From Ahaetulla prasina (Eukaryota; Chordata; Lepidosauria; Squamata; Colubridae): DNA of 64,000 nt. The notes below the pieces were generated by a model. It was given only the letters and a program-made list of their open reading frames with translations. It was not told where the DNA came from and did not search any database. The stretch spans positions 105,054,554 to 105,118,553 of the forward strand of contig NC_080539.1 of assembly GCF_028640845.1 (NCBI RefSeq), given 5' to 3'. Below, piece after piece: positions 45,621-56,835 of the stretch (the stretch's first letter is position 1; the number at the start of each line of letters is the position of its first letter). The translations under genes and the position numbers were made by a program.

Positions 45621-46320
45621 ATTTAGGGAGGTCTTTCTTTCAGATCATTGGTGCAAAGGAAAAGATGGTACTTGGTTCTTATTTTTCATATAAAAACTGA
45701 ATGGATTTGCAGGCTCCACCACATGTATCAAAGAGACTAAGAAGAATTGCGAAAGCTTCATTTAGACAGTTTTTATTGTATGTCAGCTATATCTGCCACC
45801 AGAAGGAGAAATAAGACTAGTTATCCTAGAGTCGCTTGTCTGATGATCATGATTGCAGCTTTGTCCTCATAAATCATCTCAACAATCTCGGTATTCTTCC
45901 TTGGGATCCATCTAGCTAGTAAGGCTGGGGCCAGGAAAGAATTACCTTTCCACCAAAATACTTGTATGTCAGATTGGCTACGAATGCTGGAGAATAGATA
46001 CTTTCTTTTTGTCACTGCTAAATGTTGTCAACATTTCAAGAACTGTATTTCCCAGACAGCTTCCCTTACAATCTGATAGTTGGGCCAAAGAAAGAAGACT
46101 GTGAGTGTGCTTTTCCAATCCCTGCCAAATTTAATCAGAAGTCCTAAATATGTGATTGGTTTGCAAATATTCCTCTCTTATGCAACAAAGGTATGACTTC
46201 CTATATCTGATAAAGCAGAGCTTTGGCTTTTCTGTAGTCTTCCTGAAAGACGCTGTTACTGTTTTGCTGCTACAGGCCAATACAAGTAAAACTTTGAACA
46301 CTTATTTCACATTCTCCAAG
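45621..46320. other. Non-coding, no recognised element
   Basis: No domain or repeat recognised. Confidence 0.5.
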
Positions 46321-46322
46321 TA

Positions 46323-46725
46323 GAGGTAGTCCTCAACTTACGGCCACCACTGAGCCCAAAATTTATGTTGCTAAGTGAGAAAATTGTTAAGTGAGTTTTC
46401 TCCATTTTATGACTTTTCTTGCCACATTCGTTAATTGAATCAATTTAATTGTTAGTTGTTAAATTAAACGTAAGGTGATTAAGTGAATCTGGTTTCCCCA
46501 TTGACTTTGCTGGTCAGAAGGTTGCAAAAGGTGATTACTTAACCTTGGGAACACTGCCACCGTCATAAATGTGAGTCACTTGCCAAGCATCCAAATTTTG
46601 ATCATATGTCCATGGGGATGCTGCAACCGTCATAAGTGTGAAAAATGGTCATGAGTCACTTTTTTCAGTGCCATTACAACTTCAAATAGCCACTAAATGA
46701 ACTGTTGTAAGTTGAGGACTACCTG
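46323..46725. mobile_element. pogo/Tigger-like MITE with TA flanks
   Basis: Ends gaggtagtcctcaacttacg and taagttgaggactacctg. TA dinucleotides flank both sides (46321-46322 and 46726-46727). It lies in inverted orientation relative to 35564-35954. Confidence 0.78.
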
Positions 46726-46727
46726 TA

Positions 46728-47566
46728 GCAGATTGCTTGAAAGAGACATGACATCCAAGGTTTCATCACTCCAGCTTCTCCTTCAGCTAAAGAATTGTTC
46801 AGCTTTATATAGATTCCTTAACCAGATTCCTTAAGCAGATGCATCTTTCTGACCAGATCACCAATCAAATAGTAGGGAAACCTCCACTGTCAATATTTTT
46901 TTTAAAGTTCTGTCATTTTCAGTGAAATGATTTCAGTACAAGCTTATCATAAATCAGCCAAATCACAAAGTGTTTTAAGTTTGGCCAGGAATAAGGAATG
47001 CTTACTCAACACTTCTGTTGAGTGTACTCACCTTAAGAATTTCTGCGTAGAGTGTTACCACTATGTTTGGAAATGTGCCGTGTATATTGCTGCAGTTAAT
47101 AACATTGGAGGATGAAATGTAGCCAGTTTTTCAACATGAAAAATGTTAACATAGTTTTATAAACATCACGTCACCCATTGGTGAGGTTATTTTTCCATTA
47201 TTCTATCCAAAATTCCATAAACATAAACCACCGTCTTGTTATGAGACCAACCACCTCTCTGAATCTCAGGCAAAGCAAAAGGTAATTCATCATCCTTAGC
47301 TCTGCAGCCTTATTAAGTCCCAGACTGTCAAAGAAGTCCATCTTTTATTTCCTCACTAAATGTCATTGTATTTTATTCCTAGAATATAGTGCTGGTAAGG
47401 CAGTAAGTGCAAAATAGTGTAAGAAGTTGCAATTATCTATCAGTCCTTCCTTCAGCCTAAGTTGACTTCTGGCTTCATGCGATTGAAACTTGGCAGTTTC
47501 TTTAAAAAAAAAATAGCAGTACTGAGTTGCCACAGATTTCTGATGGAAGCTTTTAAGAAGATGTAG
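46728..47566. other. Non-coding, no recognised element
   Basis: No domain or repeat recognised. Confidence 0.5.
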
Positions 47567-47568
47567 TA

Positions 47569-47850
47569 CAGGCGGTCTTTAGCAACTACAATTGGGTCCA
47601 GCAATTCTATCATTAATCAAAGCAGTCACTAAGTCGCAATCGGTTTTTCTTGGCTTTACACACCTGAGAAGGTCATAAAGGCAAGGATTGATCACAAAAT
47701 TAGTTTTTCATCATCGTGGTGTAGGGTTTCCTGCCAAGGCAGGGGGTTGGACTGGAAGACCTCCAAGTTCCCTTCCAACTCTTGCTATTCTGTAAGGTCT
47801 TCATTGCGAACAGTCACTTTCTGAGGGAGTTAGTAAACCAAGACTACCTA
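47569..47850. mobile_element. Degenerate pogo/Tigger-like MITE with nested CR1 tail
   Basis: Left end caggcggtctttagcaacta and right end aaccaagactaccta, both next to TA. The interior (agtcactaagtcgcaatcgg) is like a related MITE. A CR1 3' fragment at 47709-47796 interrupts it. Confidence 0.55.
47709..47796 (+). mobile_element. CR1 LINE 3' end
   Basis: Characteristic CR1 terminus: gcagggggttggactggaag, acctccaagttcccttccaa and ctattctgta. Confidence 0.8.
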
Positions 47851-47852
47851 TA

Positions 47853-48174
47853 TACCCAAAATTAAAAAAATAAAAACAAATACCTGAATTGTTCCCAGAA
47901 AGAAAAACTGCCCTTTGTGATAGATTTTGCAGCCCTGGAAAAAAGGAGCTCTACAAGAAGGTATGTCCCTAACGCCAAATTATCAATCTTCCACCTCAAC
48001 TTCTATCAGCCTCTAAAACAGATACTAAAAGAGTTAATCAAAACACAGTTGTCCAATACAAATTTTACATGTTCAAGATCCTTTACATGCATAGGATTCC
48101 ATTCCACCTCTGGGTTGAGAATAGGCAGTTGTGGAGTTTGGTTCCATCTAAGCTACGTCCTAGGTATACCATCA
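47853..48174. other. Non-coding, no recognised element
   Basis: No domain or repeat recognised. Confidence 0.5.
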
Positions 48175-48340
48175 GAGCCAGTTTGGTGTAGTGGTTAAGG
48201 CACTCGGCTAGAAACCATGAGACCATGAGTTCTAATCCAGCCTGAGGCACAAAAGCAGCTGGGTGATTTTGAGGCAGTCACTCTTGCTCAACCCCGAGGA
48301 AAGGACTGGGCCAAATCACTTCCAAAAATCCTTGCCAAGA
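48175..48340 (+). mobile_element. tRNA-derived SINE, third type
   Basis: Starts gagccagtttggtgtagtgg with A box tagtggttaaggc and B box agttctaatcc. The body contains ggaaaggactgggccaaatc and ends ccttgccaaga, directly next to the (GAATA) tail of the next LINE. Confidence 0.72.
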
Positions 48341-48984
48341 GAATAGAATAGAATAGAACAGAATTTTGTGATTGGACACACAAGGAATTTGTCTTGGTGC
48401 ATATGCTCTCAGTGTACATAAAAGAAAAGATACATTCATCAAGAATTCTAAGGTACAACACTTAATGATAGTCATGGGGTACAAATAAACAATCAGGAAA
48501 CAATCAATATCAATATAAATCGTAAGGATACAAGCAACAAAGTTACAGTCATACAGTCATAAGTGGAAGGAGATGGGTGATGGGAACAATGAGAAGATTA
48601 ATAGTAGTGCCGATTTAGTAATAGTTTGACAATGTTGAGGGAATTATTTGTTTAGTAGAATGATGGCGTTCCGGAAGAAACTGTTCTTGTGTCTAGTTGT
48701 TCTGGTGTGCAGTGCTCTATAGCGTCGTTTTGAGGGTAGGAATTGAAACAGTTTATATCCAGGATGTGAGGGATCTGTAAATATTTTCACGGCCCTCTTC
48801 TTGATTCGTGCAGTATACAGGTCCTCAATGGAAGGCAGGTTGGTAGCAATTGTTTTTTCTGCAGTTCTAATTATCCTCTGAAGTCTGTGTCTGTCTTGTT
48901 GGGTTGCAGAACCAAACCAGACAGTTATAGAGGTGCAGATGACAGACTCAATAATTCCTCTGTAGAACTGTATCAGCAGCTTTG
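48341..48984 (-). mobile_element. Snake1-type CR1/L3 LINE 3' end
   Basis: A (GAATA) tail at the left, then inverse 3' UTR (tgattggacacacaaggaat, ggtgcatatgctctcagtg) and inverse RT C-terminal coding up to tagaactgtatcagcagct. Confidence 0.85.
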
Positions 48985-49795
48985 CAGGAAGTAGTCCAGA
49001 CAGTTGTCAGGAGTCAAATATTGACTTGAAGGCAAAAAACTCCAAACTTTAAAAAAAGTATATACCAACAACAGCTGCACTGGTATATATCCCATATTGT
49101 ACTGCTGGGTAAATGCACTTTACTTTTAAGTAATTAAGGAAGTTATCTGTTTTTTGCTAAATGCCACACATTTTGGGAAAGAACATAAACTCTGACACGC
49201 TAATATCCTATCTCATTATCATGAAACGGGATATGTTTATAGCTCTAGATCTAAGTTCTTGCCTAGAGACAAGTTGCAAAGGAGAAAACTCTTATCCTTG
49301 CCCAGGCCTAGAGGGAAAATTAGTTATTGGTTTCATCGCCTACGGGAATAAGGTTGCTGAACAAACACACAAACTTCTTGATCAGTAGCCTTCTCTAGTA
49401 AAAGCATACATCATTTAAAAAACACATACACACCTGAAAAGCAAATTGACACTTAAAAAAGTAAAGTGCACCGCAATCTTGAAAGTGAATTTGGAGACTG
49501 GAAATTTTTGTCAGGATTTCATAGGAGAAGCAAGGGAAAGCAAGGACATTTACTGTACAAGCTGTTTTTCCTTTCCTTTTATGCTAGAGTCAAGTGTGCA
49601 TGATCAGATGAAAGAGAGCACCTGTGCAAATTCATTCAGAATAATAATCATGGGAAGAAAAAACTAGGAATATTCTACATATCCATAACTCTTTCAGTGG
49701 AAATTGTGTATGGGGGATAGGGAAATGGCATGCTTTTTAGATGTTTACAAAAAGATAAAGAGCCATCAGAATTCCTGCATCTAGAATTCTTGCGC
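48985..49795. other. Non-coding, no recognised element
   Basis: No domain or repeat recognised. Confidence 0.5.
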
Positions 49796-50531
49796 AGCTT
49801 CTTCTCCGGTAATATTACACTACTAACCAGAGCATACAAAACATACGCTAGACCAATTCTTGAATACAGCTCATCTGTCTGGAACCCACACTGCATATTG
49901 GATATTAATACAGTTGAGTGCGTCCAGAAATATTTCACAAGAAGAGTCCTCCACTCCTCTCCTCGCAACAAAATACCTTATGCCACCAGACTTGAAATTC
50001 TGGGTTTAGAAAATTTAGAACTATGCTGCCTTCGGTATGACCTGAGCATAGCTCATAAAATCATCTGCTACAATGTCCTACCTGTCAATGACTACTTCAG
50101 CTTCAACCACAACAATACAAGAGCACACAATAGATACAAACTTAAAGTGAACTGCTTCAATCTTGATTGCAGAAAATATGACTTCAGTAACAGAGTTGTT
50201 AATGCCTGGAATGCACTACCACACTCTGGGGTCTCCTCCTAAAACCCCCCAAACTTTAACCTAAGACTGTCTACTGTTGACCTCACCCCATTCCTAAGAG
50301 GAATGTAAGGGGCGTGTATAAGAGCACCAGTGTGCCTACCGTCCCTGTCCTAATATTCCCTTTATTTGTATTAATTTTATGTATTATGTATACTGAGAGC
50401 ATATGCACCAAGACAAATTCCTTGTGTGTCCAATCACACTTGGCCAATAAAAATTCTATTCTATTCAATTCATGCTTATACTTATATATATTATCTAATG
50501 TGTGCTCGACAAAATAAATAAATAAATAAAT
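49796..50531 (+). mobile_element. LINE-A 3' half with nested Snake1 tail
   Basis: The frame up to 50242 encodes LLTRAYKTYARPILEYSSSV, WNPHCILDINTVECVQKYFT, RRVLHSS and VVNAWNALPHSGVSS, collinear with 55626-56699. The 3' UTR (ttcatgcttatacttatata) and a (TAAA)n tail follow at 50470-50531. A Snake1-type 3' UTR fragment sits inside at about 50385-50465. Confidence 0.85.
50385..50465 (+). mobile_element. Snake1-type LINE tail nested in LINE-A
   Basis: tactgagagcatatgcacca, aattccttgtgtgtccaatc and ttggccaataaaaattctat are Snake1-type 3' UTR. Only about 80 bp were inserted, with a very short ATTCT tail. Confidence 0.8.
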
Positions 50532-51870
50532 CAAAGTTGCCCATAATTTCCTGAAAAGATTCATTAGAAAATCCTTGCCTTCTAGCAGTGTTGGCTCTTG
50601 TTCTTCCTCACCAATTCTCACCCTCCAGGCAATAATTGCCATTCATGAGATGCTCTTTTTGAATTTCCTTTGAGCTCTTTCAGCATGAAAGGCAAGCAAA
50701 TATAACAGAATATTTATTTGTGATGCACATCTCACATAAAGATAAGAGCAATCTTTCTCCTCCACTCTGTCTAACAAATCAAGGGCACAATCCAACCAAA
50801 ATTGAACACTTGGAGACCTTGCTAATTCTCCTTGGAATAATAGGCCATTGAAATTGAGAAGACTGAAAAGGCTACCCAATAGAAGTTGCCAATCCTTCAA
50901 CCTGATTAGAGGTAAGTAGCTAGGGTGCAGAGTTCATTGAAGAAAATACACATCTGATGTGATTTTGAAGTGATTTCTATGCTTGGCTTAGTATTGACAT
51001 ATATTAGAGATTAAGCATGCTGGAAGAGTCTTCTAACCCCTATGGGAGTGTTTTCAAAGCAATACTTATTGTAGCCAATATGTGATTCCAGCAAGAACAG
51101 AGTTGCTGTCTTTGGAATGCCACTGTTTAAATATTACTAGATAACCCATGTCCCATTGGGTCATCATTTCAGAAATATTTCCTTAGCTGATAGAAAAACA
51201 GAATGTCCAAGGATGGGCAAAACAAAAACAAAAACAGTGAGAGAAGTGACTTCCGATTTCCTGCAGGCTTCCCCATTGATTTTCCTTGTGGTAATCTGGC
51301 TTGGAGCATCAAAAGTCTTCTCCCCTTCCCTTCCCAAAAGGCAGGTCAGTGGTGGCTGCTGGGTAGGAGCAGGAGTGAGGGATTGCAAGACTGGCTGAGA
51401 AACTGTCACACAACATTGAAGATAAAGATTAGTTGACACACCAGCAGCCAACAGTACTGAAGCAGGCACAGCTTGCCCAAATTTCACTCCCTTGGGAGTC
51501 ATGGGTCCTGAATTTCATAGGTTAGCACATTAGAGATACCTTGGTTCAAAAACTTGTTAACCTGCAGTATTTCACCCAACAAGAGTTTTAGCAGTATATA
51601 AATAAAAGAGAACTACTGGAGTCTTCAGGATGCTTATAGGAATCTCACTCCTGTTGAACCTGTTGTTTATCTTGCACCTATAAATTTCACTCTGAGAGTG
51701 GCTCATTGATGAGCAACATGAGATTATCTTGCTCTTGGGTTTTGTGCAAAATGGTTACATATTTAAGAATAAGGTTTGCAACTTTGATTTATTGTGTTGC
51801 TAAATCATTGGCATCCTTCAGTCTCAAAAGACTATGGTATCATGCTCTGGAAAGAGATCCTAAAACAGCA
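50532..51870. other. Non-coding, no recognised element
   Basis: Unique-looking; short chance frames only. Confidence 0.45.
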
Positions 51871-52557
51871 TCTAATATAATATAATATAACAACAGAGTT
51901 GGAAGGGATCTTGGAGGCCTTCTAGTCCAACCCCCTGCCCCCTACACCATCTCAGTCAGATGGTTATCCAACATTTTCTTAAAAATTTCGTGTTGGAGCA
52001 TTCACAACTTCTGCAGGCAAGTCGTTCCACTTATTAATTGTTCTAACTGTCAGGAAATTTCTCCTTAGTTCTAAGTTGCTTCTCTCCTTGATTAGTTTCC
52101 ACCCATTGCTTCTTGTTCTACCCTCAGGTGCTTTGGAGAACAGCCCGACTCCCTCTTCTTTGTGGCAACCCCTGAGATATTGGAACACTGATATCATGTC
52201 TCCCCTAGTCCTTCTTTTTATTAAACTAGACATACCGAGTTCCTGCAACCGTTCTTCATATGTTTTAGCCTCCAGTCCCCTAATCATCTTTGTTGCTCTT
52301 CTCTGCACTCTTTCTAGAGTCTCAACATCCTTTTTACATCGTGGTGAGCAAATCTGAATGCAATATTCCAAGTGTGGCCTTACCAAGGCATTATAAAGTG
52401 GCACTAACACTTCACGTGATCTTGATTCTATCCCTCTGTTTATGCAGCCCAGAACTGTGTTGGCTTTTTTAGCAGCTGCTGCACACTGCTGGCTCATATC
52501 TAAATGGTTATCCACTAGGACTCCAAGATCCCTCTCACAGGTACTACTATTGAGCAA
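51871..52557 (-). mobile_element. CR1 LINE 3' third, 192-codon frame
   Basis: The minus-strand frame 51979-52557 encodes the classic CR1 C-terminal RT region: [102 protein letters not shown]. The 3' UTR follows (51890-51978) and ends at a TAATA-type tail (about 51871-51890). It is 5' truncated and lacks the catalytic core. The frame is unbroken, so it is fairly young. Confidence 0.92.
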
Positions 52558-52561
52558 GGTG

Positions 52562-52760
52562 TGACTAAAAGGCCAATTCGACTAGTGTGATTAAAAAGGC
52601 CAATTCGAAAGTGACAATCCCTTCCACACTGAGGGCAGATACATTCTGTCCCCTGCCGAGCCCTCAAATTTGGCTGGTTCTGGGACTGCCTGTCTGCCTC
52701 AACCTGGGTGAACAAATGTCTCTTCGAATTGGAGAAGGCCACGCTGCGTCTTTAACCTCC
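52562..52760 (-). mobile_element. Non-LTR retrotransposon C-terminal fragment (Cys/His motif)
   Basis: The minus-strand frame 52515-52742 contains CPQCGRDCHFRIGLFNH, like the Cys/His motif ending many LINE proteins. A 24-bp imperfect tandem repeat (aaaggccaattcga twice, about 52567-52606) lies at the junction with the CR1. Confidence 0.45.
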
Positions 52761-53346
52761 AAGCTGAACGACCGGAGGTCAAGGTTTCCCAGTTGTTAAT
52801 GTCCATTCCCAGGGCCTTTAGGTTTGCTAAATATTTCCTTTAATACTTTTAGTGTTGAGTCCTCTTTGAGCCTCTCATTTATACTCTCTATCCTTCCTTT
52901 AATCCACTCAGGAGGAAATATTTTTCATTTTGGCTTTCTAACTGGCAGCTGTTTTTTTTTGTGGGGGGGGGGAAATTGTTCCCTAACCAGGTTACCACAT
53001 AAGCAAAAATCACTTTGAGAATGCCATTGATGGATTAACTTCAGAACCGGATGTGGATTATAATGCGTTTTTATCTTGTGGCTTGGCCCTCCATTTGGGC
53101 AACTTGCCTGAGGTGGTTGGAGGTCAGCATGCATAAGGCTTACCAACAAAATACGTAATGATAGCCATGTCTGGAGTGTAGATTACTTTGTCATTTTCAA
53201 GAAACAAATAGCGTCTGAGCTTGTCTATACGGTAGTTTCATAAAAACAAAACTGACCTGTATTTAAATGATTGTGTAGCTATTGCTACCAAGCAGCATGC
53301 TATTAAACTTCAGCCCTTTGTGAAGCAATGCTCAGATATTAAATGA
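52761..53346. other. Non-coding, no recognised element
   Basis: Has a T/G homopolymer pair near 52950-52972. No domain recognised. Confidence 0.5.
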
Positions 53347-53354
53347 GTTCCTTA

Positions 53355-53603
53355 CAGTGATGGGATTCAAAAATTTTTACTACCGGTTCTGTGGGTATGG
53401 CATGGCAGGGAATGGCTTGGTGGGCATGGCAGTGGAAGGTTACTGCAAAATCCCCATTTCCTCCCAATCAGCTGGGACGTGGGAGGAAGAGACTAGATGC
53501 GGGCGGGGCCAGACAGAATTTTTACTACTGGTTCTCCGAACTACTCAAAATTTCCACTACTGGTTCTCCAGAACTGGTCAGAACCTGCTGAAACCTACCT
53601 CTG
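53355..53603. mobile_element. hAT-like MITE, CAGTGGTGGGTTTC family, perfect TSD
   Basis: Ends cagtgatgggattcaaaaat and ctgaaacctacctctg. Perfect 8-bp duplication gttcctta at 53347-53354 and 53604-53611. Confidence 0.92.
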
Positions 53604-53611
53604 GTTCCTTA

Positions 53612-54370
53612 TATAAATGGGTCTGGTTGTTTTTTGACAGAGTGCTAGACTTGTATTTTTAAAACAGGGTTAGCTTTCTATGTTCAAGCCAGGATTTGCC
53701 AGCTGTGGTATTGGCGGTTCTGTCCAAAAGAATGTTGTTGGTTTTTTTGTTTTCCACTATTAGAAACTAGAAGCATCATATGGCATCTGCATTTGCCATT
53801 TCTATATTTGTGGCAAGGGACATTGTTTTGCCTATTCCTTTACCATTCTGCATATCAGGTGCTGCTGGTCATGAAGCCAGAACTGAATTACTTAGTCACT
53901 TATAGCAAACAAAAGAATAATTCAATTACAAGTTCAGTTGTACGTAGATGTTCCTATGAGGAATGAATTTATGTCTGTACTCCAGCCTCATTAACAGGAC
54001 ACAATACAAAAAGGGAAGCAACTCCAGTGTTTCATGGAATTCATTCTCCATGGCTATGATCGATCGGCTATTTTTTGCATATGAGTTTAGTAGAGCTAGG
54101 GTTTGACAGAACCTAGAGGCAAGTAGCAGGAAGTACTTATTGTCAAGCATGGGAGAATCAGGAAGTCCAGGCAGTTAAAAAAAATATATAAAAGCTTATT
54201 GCAAGCTTGTGCTCTCTACAAGAATCCGAACTACTAACAGTCAAAGCCAATATGTGGTAGATAAAAATCAATGGAATTCAAGGTGGGCTGGACTTAGATC
54301 TCTTCTGGACACAAAGGAACTCGAGACTGATGATCCGTTTGACCGCTCTCTCAGGTTCAACCTTGTCATC
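53612..54370. other. Non-coding, no recognised element
   Basis: No domain or repeat recognised. Confidence 0.5.
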
Positions 54371-54378
54371 TTCTACAC

Positions 54379-54583
54379 CATAGGTGTCAAACTCGCCACG
54401 TCGCGTTGCCATCATGTGATGTTTGTAACGGTTTTCCCATTCGCGGAGCTTGGGTGGGTGTGGCCTTCATGTGACACATCCGGCCTGTGACGTTTTGTGG
54501 TGTTTTTCCCATTTGCGGAGCTGGAGTGGGCATGGCCCATGTGTGATGCATCTGGCCCACAGGCCGCCAGTTTGACACTCCTG
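54379..54583. mobile_element. hAT-like MITE, TGTCAAACT family, perfect TSD
   Basis: 205 bp, with ends cataggtgtcaaactcgcc and gccagtttgacactcctg. Perfect 8-bp duplication ttctacac at 54371-54378 and 54584-54591. Contains an internal duplication of cccatt(c/t)gcggagct. Confidence 0.9.
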
Positions 54584-54781
54584 TTCTACACCCAGTGCTT
54601 CTAACAACTCCACTACCCTGTTTATCAGTCATGAGTATGGAGTACTCCCATGCCTCCCATCTATCAGACACAACTTTCAATATGGCTAAACCCTCCACTC
54701 TAGGCACCCACCTATTCTTGCTAATAGCACTCCACATATTAAGGACATATTACTGCCTGTTTTTGCCACTAACATGTACTG

Positions 54782-55267
54782 TTAAATGAGAAAACAAAAT
54801 TGAGGGAATGTACCAATTCTTATATTAAATCTGAATGAATGATACCAGTTCCTGGCCTCATCTAAGGCAGAACAGGGCTTGGTGATTAGGGATGAGGGAT
54901 TTTTGCTATCAGGCTGTTTTGCTGATTCAAGGACTGGAGTAATGTCTATTAATGCATCCATGAGAAAGATCCACTGGTTCTGTAAATAGTTTTGCATGGA
55001 TACACGGAGATCTGCAAGTGGGTATCTAACATGCAAAGCAAGAACAATTGCAAATGCTTTGAACAGGGAATCTAAGACTAGTCTACTAGCTCCTTTCTTT
55101 ATTAAAACAATAGCTTCAAGTAAGCCATCATAACTGACAATGATTCCATGCCTCAGGAAGGCCCATTGCTCTGCACCAGGGAGTCTACACACAACTGTTG
55201 TAATCACTTTGGAGCCAACCACCCAGCTATGGTAGCAATACCAACATGCCGGTCCTACTCTATTCAT
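54782..55267 (-). other. Unassigned 161-codon open frame
   Basis: An uninterrupted minus-strand frame starting MNRVGPACWYCYHSWVVGSK. Its composition is balanced rather than low-complexity, with hydrophobic stretches such as RLVLDSLFKAFAIVLALHV. I do not recognise a family. No neighbouring exon, splice site or retrocopy poly(A) tail is evident. It may be chance, a decayed retrocopy or an unknown TE protein. Confidence 0.25.
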
Positions 55268-55377
55268 TCACTTATTGCCTCATACAAAAGAGAGTTATTA
55301 ATGATCATCAACCATGGCTAAACTGGTGCACTTCAACAGGTAGTGCTATATATGATTAAATAAACAATTTGGTTTCA

Positions 55378-55493
55378 ATAATATATAATATTATATAATA
55401 ATATAATAATATATATAATAATATATATAATATATAATATATATAATATATAATTATATATATTATATAATAATATATAATAATAATAATAAT
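55378..55493. repeat. AT-rich (TAATA/ATAT)n tract
   Basis: About 115 bp of almost pure A/T, ending in AAT units. Identical 16-bp sequences aaacaatttggtttca flank it at 55362-55377 and 55494-55509. Confidence 0.9.
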
Positions 55494-56835
55494 AAACAAT
55501 TTGGTTTCAGAAAAGAATTATCCTGTAATTTACAACTTCTTCACTGCAAAAACTTATGGACTACAAATCTTGATCAGGGCAAAGCAATAGATGCAATTTA
55601 CATAGACTTCTGTAAAGCTTTTGACTTGGTGGTACGCGACAAACTTCTTATAAAACTAAAATCCTACGGCATCTCTGGACCCCTCCATAATTGGATAACA
55701 GTGTTCCTGTCAAACAGACAACAAGTGGTCAAAATAGGCAGTGCCCTATCTAATCCTGCTCCTGTCAATAGTGGCATTCCCCAAGGCAGTGTTCTAGGAT
55801 CAACACTCTTCATATTATACATTAACGACCTCTGTGACCATATTATAAGTAATTGTGTTCTCTTTGCCGATGATGTTAAACTATTTAACACTACCAACAA
55901 TGTGGCTACCCTTCAAAAAGACCTTGACTTTGTGTCGGAATGGTCAAAAAATTGGCAACTCCAAATCTCAAGCAGCAAATGCTCTGTCTTACACACTGGA
56001 AAAAAGAATCAGAACACCAAGTACACCTCACCTCATTCCAAATACAAGCTTGATGGACATTACCTTGTAGATGACCCTCACCCCGTCAAAGACCTTGGAG
56101 TTTTCATATCAAATGATCTAAGTGCCAAAGCCCACTGCAACTACATCGCCAAAAAGGCTTTAAGAGTTGTAAACTTAATCTTGCATAGCTTCTTCTCCAG
56201 AAAGATTACACTACTAACCAGAGCATACAAAACATTTGCTAGACCAATTCTCGAATACAGCTCACCTGTCTGGAACCCACACCTCATTTTGGACATTAAT
56301 ACAATTGAGCGTGTCCAGAAATATTTTACAAGAAGAGTTCTCCACTCCTCTGATCACAACAAAATACCTTATGCCACCAGACTTGAAATCCTGGGTTTAG
56401 AAAATTTAGAACTCCGCCGCCTTCGGCATGACCTGAGTATAACTCATAAAATCATCTGCTACAATGTCCTTCCTGTTGAAAACTATTTCAGCTTCAATTG
56501 CAACAATACACTAGCACACAATAGATTTAAACTTAATGTGAACTGCTCCAATCTTGATTGTAGAAAATATGACTTCAGTAACAGAGTTGTTAATGCCTGG
56601 AATGCACTACCTGACTCTGTGGTCTCTTCCCAAAATCCCCAAAGCTTCAACCAAAAACTATCTACCATTGACCTCACCCCATTCCTAAGAGGTCTGTAAG
56701 GGGCGTGCATAGAGCACCAGCGTGCCTACTGTTCCTGTCCTAATGTTTCCTTTGATTGTATCCAATTCGTATGGTTATTTCATGCTTATACTTATATATA
56801 GTGTTGTGTTTGACTAATAAATAAATAAATAAAAT
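55494..56835 (+). mobile_element. LINE-A with long open RT frame
   Basis: The best-preserved retrotransposon frame in the window. It is open from about 55491 to 56699, upstream of the first listed start at 55626. RT blocks in order: KQFGFRKELSCNLQLLH, AIYIDFCKAFDLVVRDKLL, NSGIPQGSVLGSTLFILYIN, the active site CVLFADDVKLF, KDLGVFISNDLSAKAHCNYI, then the C-terminal region ending LTPFLRGL. The 3' UTR ends gtgtttgactaataaataaa (TAAA)n at about 56835. The order fits CR1/L2-group RTs. The endonuclease and ORF1 are missing by 5' truncation. Confidence 0.9.

Noticed and set aside
52515..52742. C2H2-type zinc-finger protein
   Set aside because: A single Cys/His motif in a short frame next to a CR1; it fits a LINE C-terminus better than a host zinc-finger gene.
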